Counted from the stretch's first letter, positions 34,700 to 43,612 are shown. The stretch is DNA of 64,000 nt from RBC038 sp041390625 (GCA_041390625.1 JAWKPM010000005.1:1-64000); one strand, 5' to 3'. Numbers and translations are program-made. Notes: a model not told the origin generated them from the letters alone.

Positions 34700-35236
34700 A
34701 TGCCGAACATTCGCGTGATCTCGAGCGAACCGCTCCACGAGGCGTGGCCGCCCGTCTCACGTCACCTCGTCGAGTTCCCTGACGGCCGACAGCGGCACTG
34801 GGTCGCGTTCGACGTGCCCGAGGGTGCAGGCGCGCTCGCGGTCACCACGAACCGCGAGATCGTGCTCCTCGAGCAGCACGTGATCGGCCACGCCGAAACG
34901 ATGCTGATGCTGCCGGGCGGCGGCATCGAGGCGGGAGAGACGCCGGAGGACGCAGCGCGCCGCGAGCTCCTCGAGGAGACCGGCTACCACGCCGAGGACT
35001 GGCGCCCCGTCTTCCCGTACCACAACCTGCCCTCGTACACGCGCGGCGGACAGGTGCACCTCTTCCTCGCCCTCGACGCCAGGCCCGTCGACGACGAGGC
35101 GCGGCCCATCGAGGTCGCCTCGGTACGCGTCATCCCCCTCGATGAAGCAGCCTCAATGGTGCACGCCGGCGCGATCCCGATGGCCTCAACGGCGATGGCC
35201 GTGCTGCTCGCCCGCGACCTGCTTCGAGACGCCTGA
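34700..35236 (+). CDS. Nudix hydrolase
   Basis: 178 aa. The Nudix box is intact: GGIEAGETPEDAARREL followed by LEETGY, with both catalytic Glu. Flanks (LEQHVIGHAETMLMLPGG before, PSYTRGGQVHLFLAL after) resemble ADP-ribose pyrophosphatase-like enzymes. The ATG at 34700 lies 4 nt after the stop of the tandem CoA-transferase, implying an operon. Confidence 0.87.
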   Translation: MPNIRVISSEPLHEAWPPVSRHLVEFPDGRQRHWVAFDVPEGAGALAVTTNREIVLLEQHVIGHAETMLMLPGGGIEAGETPEDAARRELLEETGYHAEDWRPVFPYHNLPSYTRGGQVHLFLALDARPVDDEARPIEVASVRVIPLDEAASMVHAGAIPMASTAMAVLLARDLLRDA

Positions 35237-35260
35237 GCCGAAACCGCGAAAGGACCGACC

Positions 35261-36106
35261 GTGGACTACACGCAGATCACCTACGAGGTCGAGGACCGCA
35301 TTGCGCGGATCACGCTCAACCGCCCGAAGCAGAAGAACCCGCAAGGCCGCATCCTCCTCGAGGAGTTGGACCACGCGATGGTGACCGCCGGCGACGACAC
35401 CGAGGTGCGCGTCGTCGTCCTCGCCGGCGCCGGCGACTCGTTCTCCGCTGGACACGACCTCGGCACGCCCGAGGAGCTGGCCGACCGCGAGGCGCGGCCC
35501 TACGAGGACGGCCTCCGAGGCCGCTACAAGCGCTCGTGGGACCTGAACATCGAGAAGACCCTGCGCTGGCGGAACCTCCCGAAGCCGACCATCGCGGCGG
35601 TGCACGGCTACTGCGTCTTCGCCGGCTGGATGATCGCCTCCGCGATGGACGTGATCATCGCCGCCGACGACTCGAAGTTCCTCGGGACGAACTTCCAGTA
35701 CTTCTCGGTGCCGTGGGACATCGGGGCGCGGCGGGCGAAGGAGCTGCTCTTCGAGAGCCGCTTCATCGACGCCCACGAGGCGGCCGCGCTCGGCCTCGTG
35801 AACCGCGTGGTCCCGGCTGCCGACCTCGACGACGAGGTGATGGACTACGCCCGCCGCGTCGCCGCGAACGACCCGTTCCAGCTCCGCATGATCAAGCTCG
35901 CGATCAACCAGGCGCAGGACGCCTCGGGCTACTCGCAGTCGATCGCCGGCGGCCATGCCTTCCACATGCTGTCGTCGATCGGCGAGGGCGACCCCGCCGC
36001 CGACCTCCCAGACCGCGAGGGCAAGCGCCGCCGCCCGATGGTCCAGCGCGCCATCGAGAACCAGCGACTCGCGCAGGAGCGCGCGGCGAAGCAGGGCGAG
36101 GCCTAG
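35261..36106 (+). CDS. Enoyl-CoA hydratase/isomerase (crotonase) family protein
   Basis: 281 aa crotonase-fold protein. It shows SAGHDLGTPEEL, LRWRNLPKPTIAAVHGYC, ASAMDVIIAADDSKFLGTNFQYF and VPWDIGARRAKELLFESRF. GTG start with AAAGGA upstream. It is a close paralogue of the protein at 9976-10815, sharing the VPWDIGARRAK core. The first catalytic Glu of classical hydratases is replaced; a Glu is present near the second position (KELLF). Follows the tandem CoA-transferase and Nudix genes on the same strand. Confidence 0.86.
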   Translation: MDYTQITYEVEDRIARITLNRPKQKNPQGRILLEELDHAMVTAGDDTEVRVVVLAGAGDSFSAGHDLGTPEELADREARPYEDGLRGRYKRSWDLNIEKTLRWRNLPKPTIAAVHGYCVFAGWMIASAMDVIIAADDSKFLGTNFQYFSVPWDIGARRAKELLFESRFIDAHEAAALGLVNRVVPAADLDDEVMDYARRVAANDPFQLRMIKLAINQAQDASGYSQSIAGGHAFHMLSSIGEGDPAADLPDREGKRRRPMVQRAIENQRLAQERAAKQGEA

Positions 36107-36142
36107 CCTCAGGCCACTCGAGCCCGCACGCCCGCCTCGAGG

Positions 36143-37504
36143 TCAGGCGAGGGCGCGGAGCTCCGCCGCCACGCGTCGCCCGTTCGCGGCCTGCTCGTCC
36201 GCCATCTCCCGGCACTGGCCGATGTGGTTGAGCGGGTCGAGCAGCGTGTCGATCTGCTCGGCGCTCAACCTCGATGACACGTCAGGCTGCTCCGCGAGCA
36301 GCTCGCGGAAGGGCCGGTCGCTCGTCGCGGTCTCCTGCGCGACGTCATAGATCGCGTCGTGCGCGCGCTGCCGGCCGATGGTGCGGCCGAGCTCGAGCAT
36401 CAGCGTCTCCGACATGATCAGCCCGCCCGAGAGATCGAGGTTGCGGCGCATCCGCTCCGGGAAGACCTGCATCCCCTCGGCGAGCATGGCGAGGCGCTCG
36501 AGGATGTCGCCGGTCAGGCCGACCGCGTCCTGGAGTGCGCGCCCCGCGATGTTGCTGATCGCCCGATCGGCCTCGTGCTCCGCCATCATCGACTCGAGGG
36601 CGAGCGGAGCGAGAGCGCGCACCTGCGCGCCGAGCGTGAGGATGTCCTGGCTCAGCTTCGGGTTCCGCTTCTGCGGCATCGTGCTGCTGCCGACGGTGCC
36701 CGGCGAGACCGGTTCTTCGACCTCGGCGAACTCCTCCTTCATGAGGGTGTAGATCTCGCGTGCGATGCGGCCGGAGGTCGCCGCCAGCATGGCGAGGACG
36801 AGGACGTACTCGGCCTCGTGGTCGAGCAGCACCCTCGAGGGCACCGGCATCGATCCGAGGTTCAGCTTGCCGGCCAGACGGTCCTGCACGGTCCGCCCCT
36901 GCGGCCCGAACGAGGCGATGGTGCCCGCCCCACCGCCGAGCATCGCGACGAACAGTCGAGGCTCGCACTCCCGCAGGCGGTCGACGTGCCTCGTGAGCTC
37001 GTCGATCCAGACGGCGACCTTGTAGCCGAAGGTGGCCGGGACCGCGTGCTGGCCGTGCGTGCGGCCCGCCATGACGTAGTCACGCGTGCGCTCGGCGAGC
37101 GCCGCGTACCCCTCGAGGACCCGCGCGAGCTGCTGAAGGATGATCCCGTGCGTCTTCCGTAGCTGGAGGATCTGGCCCGTCTGCGTGATGTTCTGGGTCG
37201 TCGCGCCCCAGTGCAGGTAGCCGCCGGCGTCGCCATCGCAGATGCGGTCGACCTCCCAGATCAGCGGCACCAGCGGGTGCCCTGTGACCCGCAGCCCCTC
37301 CTCGATGCGCGAGACATCGAGGAGCGAGAGGTCGCACTTGCTCGCGATCTCCTCGGCGGCCGCGCGCGGGATCATGTCGAGGTCCGCCTCGGCCGCCGCG
37401 AGCGCCGCCTCCACGTCGAGCCACGACTGCCACAGGGCGTCGCGGGTGAACAGCGCCCGGATGCCCGGGTCGCGCACGCGCAGCTCCGTCGCCAGATCGG
37501 CCAT
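36143..37504 (-). CDS. Fumarase/aspartase-superfamily lyase (adenylosuccinate lyase or carboxymuconate cycloisomerase type)
   Basis: 453 aa. The superfamily signature GTVGSSTMPQKRNPKLSQD is present, with HWGATTQNITQTGQ and MAGRTHGQHAVPATFGYK. The residue usually Asp in the GATSQD motif is Asn here. N-terminus: MADLATELRVRDPGIRALFT. The ATG at 37504 has GAGG nearby. The gene is not beside purine genes, and the crotonase and CoA-transferase genes around it favour a catabolic lyase. Which substrate is uncertain. Confidence 0.85.
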   Translation of the reverse strand: MADLATELRVRDPGIRALFTRDALWQSWLDVEAALAAAEADLDMIPRAAAEEIASKCDLSLLDVSRIEEGLRVTGHPLVPLIWEVDRICDGDAGGYLHWGATTQNITQTGQILQLRKTHGIILQQLARVLEGYAALAERTRDYVMAGRTHGQHAVPATFGYKVAVWIDELTRHVDRLRECEPRLFVAMLGGGAGTIASFGPQGRTVQDRLAGKLNLGSMPVPSRVLLDHEAEYVLVLAMLAATSGRIAREIYTLMKEEFAEVEEPVSPGTVGSSTMPQKRNPKLSQDILTLGAQVRALAPLALESMMAEHEADRAISNIAGRALQDAVGLTGDILERLAMLAEGMQVFPERMRRNLDLSGGLIMSETLMLELGRTIGRQRAHDAIYDVAQETATSDRPFRELLAEQPDVSSRLSAEQIDTLLDPLNHIGQCREMADEQAANGRRVAAELRALA

Positions 37505-37721
37505 CTCGCACCTCGTTCTTCGTCTTCGCCTCGGGATTGAGGGGGAGCATACACACGCTTCGAGTCGCGCTCGCCCTCCATGCACTCTTCGTCGGAGTTC
37601 TTACCGCTTCGGTTTTCATACATCGGAATGACGTCGTCCCGTGACATCGTCAAATGCGGGGGCAATGAACCGACTACTGAGCGCGCCAACGAAGGACGCG
37701 CCACACCGGGGGGAACGAAGG

Positions 37722-38792
37722 ATGATTCACCCGAACACGCTGTGGAGCCGCCTCAGCAGGCGGGCCCGCTTCGCCGCTGAGAACGAGGATGGCGTGGCGA
37801 TCGTGTTGACCGCCATGATGATGGTGGTCATGTGCGGCATGGCCGCGCTGGGCCTCGACGTCGGGATGCTGTTCGCGGCACGCCGCCAGACGCAGAACGC
37901 CGCCGACGCCGCCGCTCACGCCGCTGCCCAGGAGCTGCCGAACCTCGCAGCTGCGCAGACTGCGGCCAACGATTACTGGATCCTGAACGAGCCGACCCTC
38001 GGCACGCCGTCGTTCGCGGTCTCGTTCCCGGACAGTGACAGCGTCCGCATCGAAGCGCACAACGAGGTCGAGTTCTTCTTCGCGCCGATCCTCGGCTTCT
38101 TCAGCGGGGACGTCGAGGTCGCCGCCCAGGTCGGTGCGAACGCCCAGCCTGCCGACGTCGTGATTGCCGTCGACACCTCGGGCTCGATGTGCCGGGACTC
38201 GCACGGCCCGATGCTCAACTGCCCGAACGTCGCCAACCTCGAGCCGTGGAACGACGTCGAGTCCGCCACGCTCGCGTTCCCCGACTACCTGCTGACGCGC
38301 TCCGACGACTGGCTGGGCCTCGTCTCGTACTCGTCCGAGGCAACGCGCCAGATGCCGATGAGCCAGGGCTACCCCTCCTACGACACGACGGTGATGAGCC
38401 TCCACCCGAGCGGCTACACCAACATCGGGCACGCCCTCGAGGTGTCGGTCGACACCATCACCCAGGGCCGCCCGAACGTGGACACGATGAAGATCATCGT
38501 CCTCGTGACGGACGGCGTGCCGAACATCTACGGCAGCCCGGGCCACTGGACGAACTGCGGCGGCTCCGGCTGCGCCGCAGCTCGGAATTACGCGCTCAAC
38601 GTCGCGGACGACGCCGAGCTCGAGGGCATTCGCATCTACACCATCGGCCTCGGCAACAGCGTCGACGCGAGCTTCCTGACCGACCTCGCCGAGCGCACCG
38701 GCGGTGCCTACGTCGAGTCGCCGACGGCCGCCGACCTCGAGACGGCGTTTGCCGAGGTCGCGCGCAAGGCCCGCATCAAGTTCACGGAGTGA
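37722..38792 (+). CDS. TadE/TadG-like pseudopilin with von Willebrand A domain
   Basis: 356 aa. N-terminal helix about 25-48 preceded by a short basic tail, followed by the TadE/G pattern LFAARRQTQNAADAAAHAAAQ. A vWA domain begins at about 145 with a MIDAS motif DTSGS at 151-155, later Thr and Asp in VTDGVP. This combination is found in Tad/Flp pilus minor proteins. The ATG at 37722 is used; the in-frame start at 37641 is possible. No other tad genes are in the window. Confidence 0.8.
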   Translation: MIHPNTLWSRLSRRARFAAENEDGVAIVLTAMMMVVMCGMAALGLDVGMLFAARRQTQNAADAAAHAAAQELPNLAAAQTAANDYWILNEPTLGTPSFAVSFPDSDSVRIEAHNEVEFFFAPILGFFSGDVEVAAQVGANAQPADVVIAVDTSGSMCRDSHGPMLNCPNVANLEPWNDVESATLAFPDYLLTRSDDWLGLVSYSSEATRQMPMSQGYPSYDTTVMSLHPSGYTNIGHALEVSVDTITQGRPNVDTMKIIVLVTDGVPNIYGSPGHWTNCGGSGCAAARNYALNVADDAELEGIRIYTIGLGNSVDASFLTDLAERTGGAYVESPTAADLETAFAEVARKARIKFTE

Positions 38793-38875
38793 GTCCGGCC
38801 GAGGCATAGACCGCCTCGGCCGCGGCCGGCCCGGTACCCTCCTCCCGAGCCGACAACGGAACGCGAGGAGGACCG

Positions 38876-39625
38876 ATGGCCGAGATTCGATGGCGAGGCG
38901 AGGGCGAGCTCGTCGAGGGCGTGCGTGAGCGCGAGTTCGAGATCGCCGGCCCGCGCGACACGATCACCGGGCTGATGTGGTCCCCCGAGACCATCCCCGC
39001 GGGCTCCCCGCTCGTGCTCGTGGGGCATGGCGGAGGCGGGAGCAAGCGAGCACCCTCGGTCGTGCCGACCGGCCGCGGCTACGTCCTTGAGCACGGCATC
39101 CCCGCGGTCGCCATCGATGCGCCGGGGCACGGCGAACGTGGCGGCACGCAGGGCCGCACGCCTGAGTACTACGCACTCTGGGCCGACGCCCAGGTGATGA
39201 CCGACAACGCGAACGCCGACTGGAGCCTCGTCCTCACCTCGATGCTCGAGACCGGCTGGTTCGACCCCGAACGCGTGGGCTGGTCGGGCATGTCGATGGG
39301 CTCACTCATCGGTGTGCCCTATGTGGCGATGGAGCCTCGAATCAAAGTCGCGGCCCTCGGGCTCTGCGGCGTCGCCGGTTCGACGCCCAGCCGAGGCAGC
39401 ATCGGTGGCCTGCTCGTGAACCGCGCGCCGCTGGTGCGCTGCCCGGTGATCTTCATGCTGCAGTGGAACGACGAGCGCTTCACGCGCGATGGCTCGCTGG
39501 CGCTCTTCGACCTCTTCGGCACGCGCGACAAGCGCATGCTCTCGTTCCTCGGTGCGCACGCAGAGATGCCCGAGGAAGGTCGCCGCGCGTACCGCGCCTT
39601 CGTCGCCGAGCGCCTGCGAGGCTAG
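38876..39625 (+). CDS. Alpha/beta hydrolase (dienelactone-hydrolase-like)
   Basis: 249 aa. Nucleophile Ser in VGWSGMSMGSLIG; LVLVGHGGGGSKR near the N-terminus forms the oxyanion region; IDAPGHGERGG follows; acid in LQWNDERF and His in LGAHAEMPEE. GAGGAGG lies 6 nt before the ATG. The bidirectional terminator at 39655 follows it. Substrate not clear. Confidence 0.86.
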   Translation: MAEIRWRGEGELVEGVREREFEIAGPRDTITGLMWSPETIPAGSPLVLVGHGGGGSKRAPSVVPTGRGYVLEHGIPAVAIDAPGHGERGGTQGRTPEYYALWADAQVMTDNANADWSLVLTSMLETGWFDPERVGWSGMSMGSLIGVPYVAMEPRIKVAALGLCGVAGSTPSRGSIGGLLVNRAPLVRCPVIFMLQWNDERFTRDGSLALFDLFGTRDKRMLSFLGAHAEMPEEGRRAYRAFVAERLRG

Positions 39626-39654
39626 CGCTTGCGAAAGCCGAAGCCGAAGCGCGC

Positions 39655-39687
39655 AAACGAGGCCGGTCATCGTGACCGGCCTCGTTT
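39655..39687. terminator. Bidirectional intrinsic terminator
   Basis: AAACGAGGCCGGTCA (39655-39669) pairs perfectly with TGACCGGCCTCGTTT (39673-39687), loop TCG. The stem ends in A-rich/T-rich arms on both sides and lies between the convergent hydrolase (ends 39625) and BBE oxidase (ends 39701), so it can end transcription from both sides. Confidence 0.88.
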
Positions 39688-39700
39688 GTTGCGCGCTTCC

Positions 39701-41098
39701 CTACGGGCGGACGTTCTGGTTGAGGTGGAACAGGTTGTCCGGGTCGTAGCGCCGCTTCACCTCGGCCAAGCGCGCCATCGTCGAGGCCGGGTATGCGTCG
39801 CGCACGCGTGCCTCGCCCTCGTCGCCGACGAAGTTCACGTACGCCCCGTCCGCCAGGCGGTTGACCCGCCCCCAGAGCCCGTCGACCCAGGCCTGGTGCG
39901 GAGCGCGGTCCTCCGAGGGGTCCTCCCACAGCGCCAGCGCCGCGAAGAGGTACTTCGCGTCCCGGTGGGCGAAGGCCGTGCCGTCGCGCGGCACACGAGC
40001 CATCGCACCACCGAGGCCGCGGAACTGGATCATGCTCATCGGCGAGGTCGCGTGGTCGAGCGCCTCGAGGGAGTCGTCGATCGCCTGGTCGTCGAACGCC
40101 TGCATGAACATCGTGCGGATGGTCGCGCTGTGCGGAGCCGCGGCCGCCTCCATGAACTGGTACATCGCGGGGTACGGCAGCGGCCCGACCACGTCCGCGA
40201 CCGCCGGCGCGAGCGCCCGCAGCGGCGCGATCGCCTGCTCGCCCGCCTCGAGGTCGCCGAGCCAGCAGGTCAGGATGTTGAGCACCGGCTCGCCGAGGCG
40301 TGACTCCGGGATAAACGGCGCCGGCGGCGCGTGCATCAGGAAGGCGATCGTCGTGAGCTCCTCGGGCGCCTGCGCGATGTAGTCGAGGTAGCCACGCATC
40401 ACCTCGCGAGTCGCGGGCAGCACGAGCGCCCCGCCGTACACCTCGGCCGCCTCGACGAGCTGGAACTCGAACTCGGTGATGATGCCGAAGTTGCCGCCAC
40501 CGCCTCGGATGGCCCAGAAGAGGTCGGCGTGCTGGTCGGGGCTCGCGGTCAGCAGACGGCCGTCCGCGGTCACGACCTGCGCCGAGCGCAACTGGTCGAT
40601 GGTCAGACCGACCTTGCGGACGAACCAGCCGATGCCGCCACCCGTCGCGAGGCCGCCGATGCCCACCGAGGAGGTGTCCCCCGTCGTCAGCGCGAGCCCG
40701 TAGCGGTGGGCCGGCCCGGCGAGGTCGCCGGAGGTCGCCCCCGCCTGCACCCGCGCCACGCGAGCGATCGGGTCGATGGCGATGCCCTTGAGGCCCGACA
40801 GGTCGATGACGAGGACGTCATCCCCGGTGCTGAAGCCGGCGAGGCTGTGCGCCCCGCTCCGAACGGCCAGCTCGAGGCCGGTCTCGGCCGCGAGGCGGAC
40901 GGCGAGAACGACGTCCTGCGTGTCCCCCACCTGGACGATGGCCAGCGGGCGGCGGTCGATCGAGTGGTCGTGCACCAGTCGAGCGTCGTCGTAGCCGCGG
41001 TCGTCCGCGGTGATGACGGTGCCGACGAAGCGCCTGCGCGCCGCCTCGACGGTGGCGAGGGCCGCGGCGCGGTCCAGGACTCGGGTGGAAGTGGTCAT
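39701..41098 (-). CDS. FAD-linked oxidase (BBE-like, berberine-bridge family)
   Basis: 465 aa. PCMH-type FAD domain: VRSGAHSLAGFSTGDDVLVIDL with the His that binds FAD covalently, then GLALTTGDTSSVGIGG, GGIGWFVRKVGLTIDQL; the C-terminal BBE tail has YDPDNLFHLNQNV. In bicovalent members a Cys stands in the TGxC position; here it is Thr, so only the His link is likely. Oxidises alcohols or carbohydrates. The gene is divergent from a split-barrel gene. Confidence 0.9.
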   Translation of the reverse strand: MTTSTRVLDRAAALATVEAARRRFVGTVITADDRGYDDARLVHDHSIDRRPLAIVQVGDTQDVVLAVRLAAETGLELAVRSGAHSLAGFSTGDDVLVIDLSGLKGIAIDPIARVARVQAGATSGDLAGPAHRYGLALTTGDTSSVGIGGLATGGGIGWFVRKVGLTIDQLRSAQVVTADGRLLTASPDQHADLFWAIRGGGGNFGIITEFEFQLVEAAEVYGGALVLPATREVMRGYLDYIAQAPEELTTIAFLMHAPPAPFIPESRLGEPVLNILTCWLGDLEAGEQAIAPLRALAPAVADVVGPLPYPAMYQFMEAAAAPHSATIRTMFMQAFDDQAIDDSLEALDHATSPMSMIQFRGLGGAMARVPRDGTAFAHRDAKYLFAALALWEDPSEDRAPHQAWVDGLWGRVNRLADGAYVNFVGDEGEARVRDAYPASTMARLAEVKRRYDPDNLFHLNQNVRP

Positions 41099-41272
41099 TG
41101 AGGTCTCCGATTGCTGAGCTCCGTTTTGGTGTCCTCAGCATCGGGAAACGCGGGCGGGCGCGATCCTCAAGACATCCTCACGCCTCCTACATGTTCACTA
41201 CCCGCACGCGATAAGATTCCTATCCTTCGACCAGCGGCCGAATAGGGCGGCGCGGCGCACCGCGCGAGGCAC

Positions 41273-41734
41273 ATGTATCGCATCGACGATCGCCTCAAGG
41301 AGTTCTGCGAGTCCGCTCTCGCCACCGTCGTCGGCACGACCGACGCCGCGGGCAAGCCGGCGATCATCTACGGCTCCGGCCTGCGCATCCGCGACGACCG
41401 CAGCAGCGCCGACGTCTTCGTCGACAGCCTGCGCGCCGACCAGACGCTCGCCAACCTCGGCAGCAGCGGGCGCATCGCGGTCACCTTCGCGAACCCGGTG
41501 AGCTATCGCTCCGCCCAGCTGAAGGGCCACTTCCTGGAGGCGGCCCCGGCGACCGTCGAGGAGATGGCGTGGGTGCGCGCGAGCCGCGACGCCTTCCTCG
41601 TCGCCGCCACGCTCGTCGGAGAGTCGCCCCAGGCGCTGCGCAGTCGATGGCAGGACGACGTCATCCGCCTCGCCTTCGTCGTGGAGCAGGCCTTCGACCA
41701 GACGCCCGGGCCCGGCGCGGGCACGCCGCTATGA
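41273..41734 (+). CDS. Pyridoxamine 5'-phosphate oxidase-like split-barrel protein
   Basis: 153 aa FMN-binding split-barrel protein. It has LATVVGTTDAAGKPAIIYGSG, DVFVDSLRADQTLANLGSSG and an IAVTFANPVSYRSAQLKG segment. This family often reduces or binds flavins, F420 or haem. It overlaps the next gene by 4 bp (ATGA), so the two are coupled. Upstream, near 41208-41225, an imperfect GATA-AG/CTATC repeat may be an operator. Confidence 0.82.
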   Translation: MYRIDDRLKEFCESALATVVGTTDAAGKPAIIYGSGLRIRDDRSSADVFVDSLRADQTLANLGSSGRIAVTFANPVSYRSAQLKGHFLEAAPATVEEMAWVRASRDAFLVAATLVGESPQALRSRWQDDVIRLAFVVEQAFDQTPGPGAGTPL

Positions 41735-43104
41735 CCTCGGTCCAGCCGTCCCTCGATGTCCGGATCGAGGACATCCCGACCTGCTTCGACGGCGCCATCC
41801 CCTCGGCGATCTGCACGGTCGCCGAGGACGGCACGCCCAACGTCACGTACCTCTCGATCGTCCACCGCGTCGACGACACGCACGTGGCCCTGTCGCGGCA
41901 GTTCTTCAAGAAGACCGACCACAACATCGAGGTGAACCCGCGCGCCCAGGTCTCCGTCACGGAGCCCGAGACCGGGCGTATCTTCCTCCTCGATGTCGTG
42001 TACGTGCGGACGGAGACCGAGGGGCCGACCTTCGAGCGCATGCGGACGCGACTCGATGCCGTCGCGGCGCACGAGGGCATGGCCAACGTCTTCCGCCTCA
42101 AGGGCACCGACGTCTGCCGCGTGGAGGCCTGCCAGCTCTTGCCCGGCTTCGAACCGAACAGCCTGCCGCGGCGCGACATCGCGATCGAGCGCGTCGAGGC
42201 CGTCTCGAGGCGGCTGACGGACGTCGGCGAGATGGAGGAGCTCTTCGGCGCGATGCTCGACGCCTGCGCCGAGCTCCTCGGATACCCGCATGCCGCCGTC
42301 ATGCTCGCCGACGAGACGGGTGAGCACCTCTACACGGTCGCCAGCACCGGCTTCGAGGCCTCCGGCGCGGGCTCCGAGGTGCGTATCGGCGAGGGGCTCA
42401 TCGGCGTGGCGGCCGGGCGCCGTCAGTCCGTCCGCGTTGCCGACCTCGGCCGCGAGATCTCGTACTCGCACGCGATCCTCGATGTGAACGCCCCGGACGA
42501 CACCGCGGTCGAGGACGGTCCACCCGCACCGAGCCCGACGAGCGAGGCGATCGCGCTGCCGTGGTTGCCCCGCGTCCGCAGCCTCCTCGTCACGCCGATG
42601 CTCGCGTACCACAAGCTCGTGGGCGTGCTGTATCTGCAGAGCGAGGAGCCCGGCGCGTTCCTGTCGAACGACGAGTGCGTCGTGGGAATCCTGGCGAACC
42701 AGGCCGCGATGGCGCTCGCCACCCTCAGGCAGGCACAGGCGGCTCCCGAGGATGCAGGCGACGCCGCGCGCGAGGCGCCCGAGGCCGTCGTCGTGCGCCA
42801 CTACCCGGAGGACGACAGCGTCTTCCTCGATGGCGAGTACCTCATCAAGGGCGTGGCGGGCTCGATCCTGTGGCGGCTGCTGCAGCAGTACCAGGAGCAG
42901 GGCCGCTCGGACTTCACGAATCGCGAGCTGCGCCTCGACCAGTCGATCGGGTTGCCCGACATCAAGGACAACCTCGAGGCGCGACTCATCCTGCTGCGAA
43001 AGCGCCTCGAGGAGCGCTGCACCTACCTGCGCATCGAGCGCAGTGGCCGCGGCCGCTTCCACTTGCACGTCGACCGCCCGCTCGTCCTCGAGCAGGCGCC
43101 CTAG
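41731..43104 (+). CDS. Split-barrel-GAF-winged-helix fusion regulator
   Basis: 457 aa. N-terminal pyridoxamine-oxidase-like barrel (PSAICTVAEDGTPNVTYLS, VALSRQFFKKTDHN), central GAF domain about 165-335 (EELFGAMLDACAELLGY, EVRIGEGLIGVAAGRRQSV), C-terminal winged-helix-like domain about 360-455 (VFLDGEYLIKGVAGSILWRLL, then ELRLDQSIGLP and a basic ARLILLRKRLEE helix). The C-terminus resembles an OmpR-like output. This combination suggests flavin- or redox-linked transcription control. The ATG overlaps the stop of the preceding gene. Confidence 0.78.
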   Translation: MTSVQPSLDVRIEDIPTCFDGAIPSAICTVAEDGTPNVTYLSIVHRVDDTHVALSRQFFKKTDHNIEVNPRAQVSVTEPETGRIFLLDVVYVRTETEGPTFERMRTRLDAVAAHEGMANVFRLKGTDVCRVEACQLLPGFEPNSLPRRDIAIERVEAVSRRLTDVGEMEELFGAMLDACAELLGYPHAAVMLADETGEHLYTVASTGFEASGAGSEVRIGEGLIGVAAGRRQSVRVADLGREISYSHAILDVNAPDDTAVEDGPPAPSPTSEAIALPWLPRVRSLLVTPMLAYHKLVGVLYLQSEEPGAFLSNDECVVGILANQAAMALATLRQAQAAPEDAGDAAREAPEAVVVRHYPEDDSVFLDGEYLIKGVAGSILWRLLQQYQEQGRSDFTNRELRLDQSIGLPDIKDNLEARLILLRKRLEERCTYLRIERSGRGRFHLHVDRPLVLEQAP

Positions 43105-43122
43105 CCTCGACCACCGCCGGAA

Positions 43123-43509
43123 TCAGCCCTCGAGGCCGCGCGGCGTGTCGAGGGTCTTCGCCGCACAAACGATGAACTCGAGGTCGGCGTCCGCGTCGGC
43201 GTGGATCTCGTGCTCGATGGCGGCCGGGAAGAAGAGGAAGTCCCCCGGACCGACGCGCTCAGTCCATGGGCCGCATTTCACCTCACCGTGACCGCTCAGG
43301 AAGTAGTAGACCTTTTCGACGTCCTCGTGGATGTGGCGCTCGTTCGCGCCGCCGGCCGGCACGCGATTGTGGAGCACGAACTGGAAGCTGCTCTCGAAGG
43401 GGGTGCGCCCCGCCTCGAAGATGCGGCGGACACGAAGGTCGCCTCGCGAGGGCGTCTCGGCGGTGTCGGTGTAAGGCGTGACGATCAGCCGCTGCTCGGA
43501 CTCAGGCAT
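43123..43509 (-). CDS. Cupin-domain protein
   Basis: 128 aa single-domain cupin. Motif 1: ERHIHEDVEKVYYFLSGHGE, with His and Glu metal ligands; motif 2: VGPGDFLFFPAAIEHEIHAD with the last His. Likely a metal-binding enzyme or ligand-binding protein. It begins at 43509 (ATG) and reads away from the parS spacer. Confidence 0.85.
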   Translation of the reverse strand: MPESEQRLIVTPYTDTAETPSRGDLRVRRIFEAGRTPFESSFQFVLHNRVPAGGANERHIHEDVEKVYYFLSGHGEVKCGPWTERVGPGDFLFFPAAIEHEIHADADADLEFIVCAAKTLDTPRGLEG

Positions 43510-43572
43510 CCAGGGCTCTCCGTTCCTTCATTCGCGCTTGTCGATGAACTGTTGACAACTCGAATGGCGCGA

Positions 43573-43588
43573 TGTTTCACGTGAAACA
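43573..43588. other. parS: parS site 1 (ParB binding)
   Basis: TGTTTCACGTGAAACA, a perfect 16-bp palindrome that matches the bacterial parS consensus TGTTNCACGTGAAACA at all positions. ParB binds here, loads with CTP, and spreads to form the partition complex. It lies in the spacer between two genes read to the left. Confidence 0.95.
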
Positions 43589-43596
43589 TCGCATCT

Positions 43597-43612
43597 TGTT
43601 TCACGTGAAACG
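43597..43612. other. parS: parS site 2 (ParB binding)
   Basis: TGTTTCACGTGAAACG, which matches the parS consensus at 15 of 16 positions, differing only at the last. It starts 24 bp after the first site, so the two centres are about two helical turns apart, on nearly the same face. Confidence 0.9.

Noticed and set aside
32203..34710. Long open frame opposite the tandem CoA-transferase (835 codons, minus strand)
   Set aside because: Antisense to an unmistakable gene, with low-complexity composition; no ribosome site or domain.
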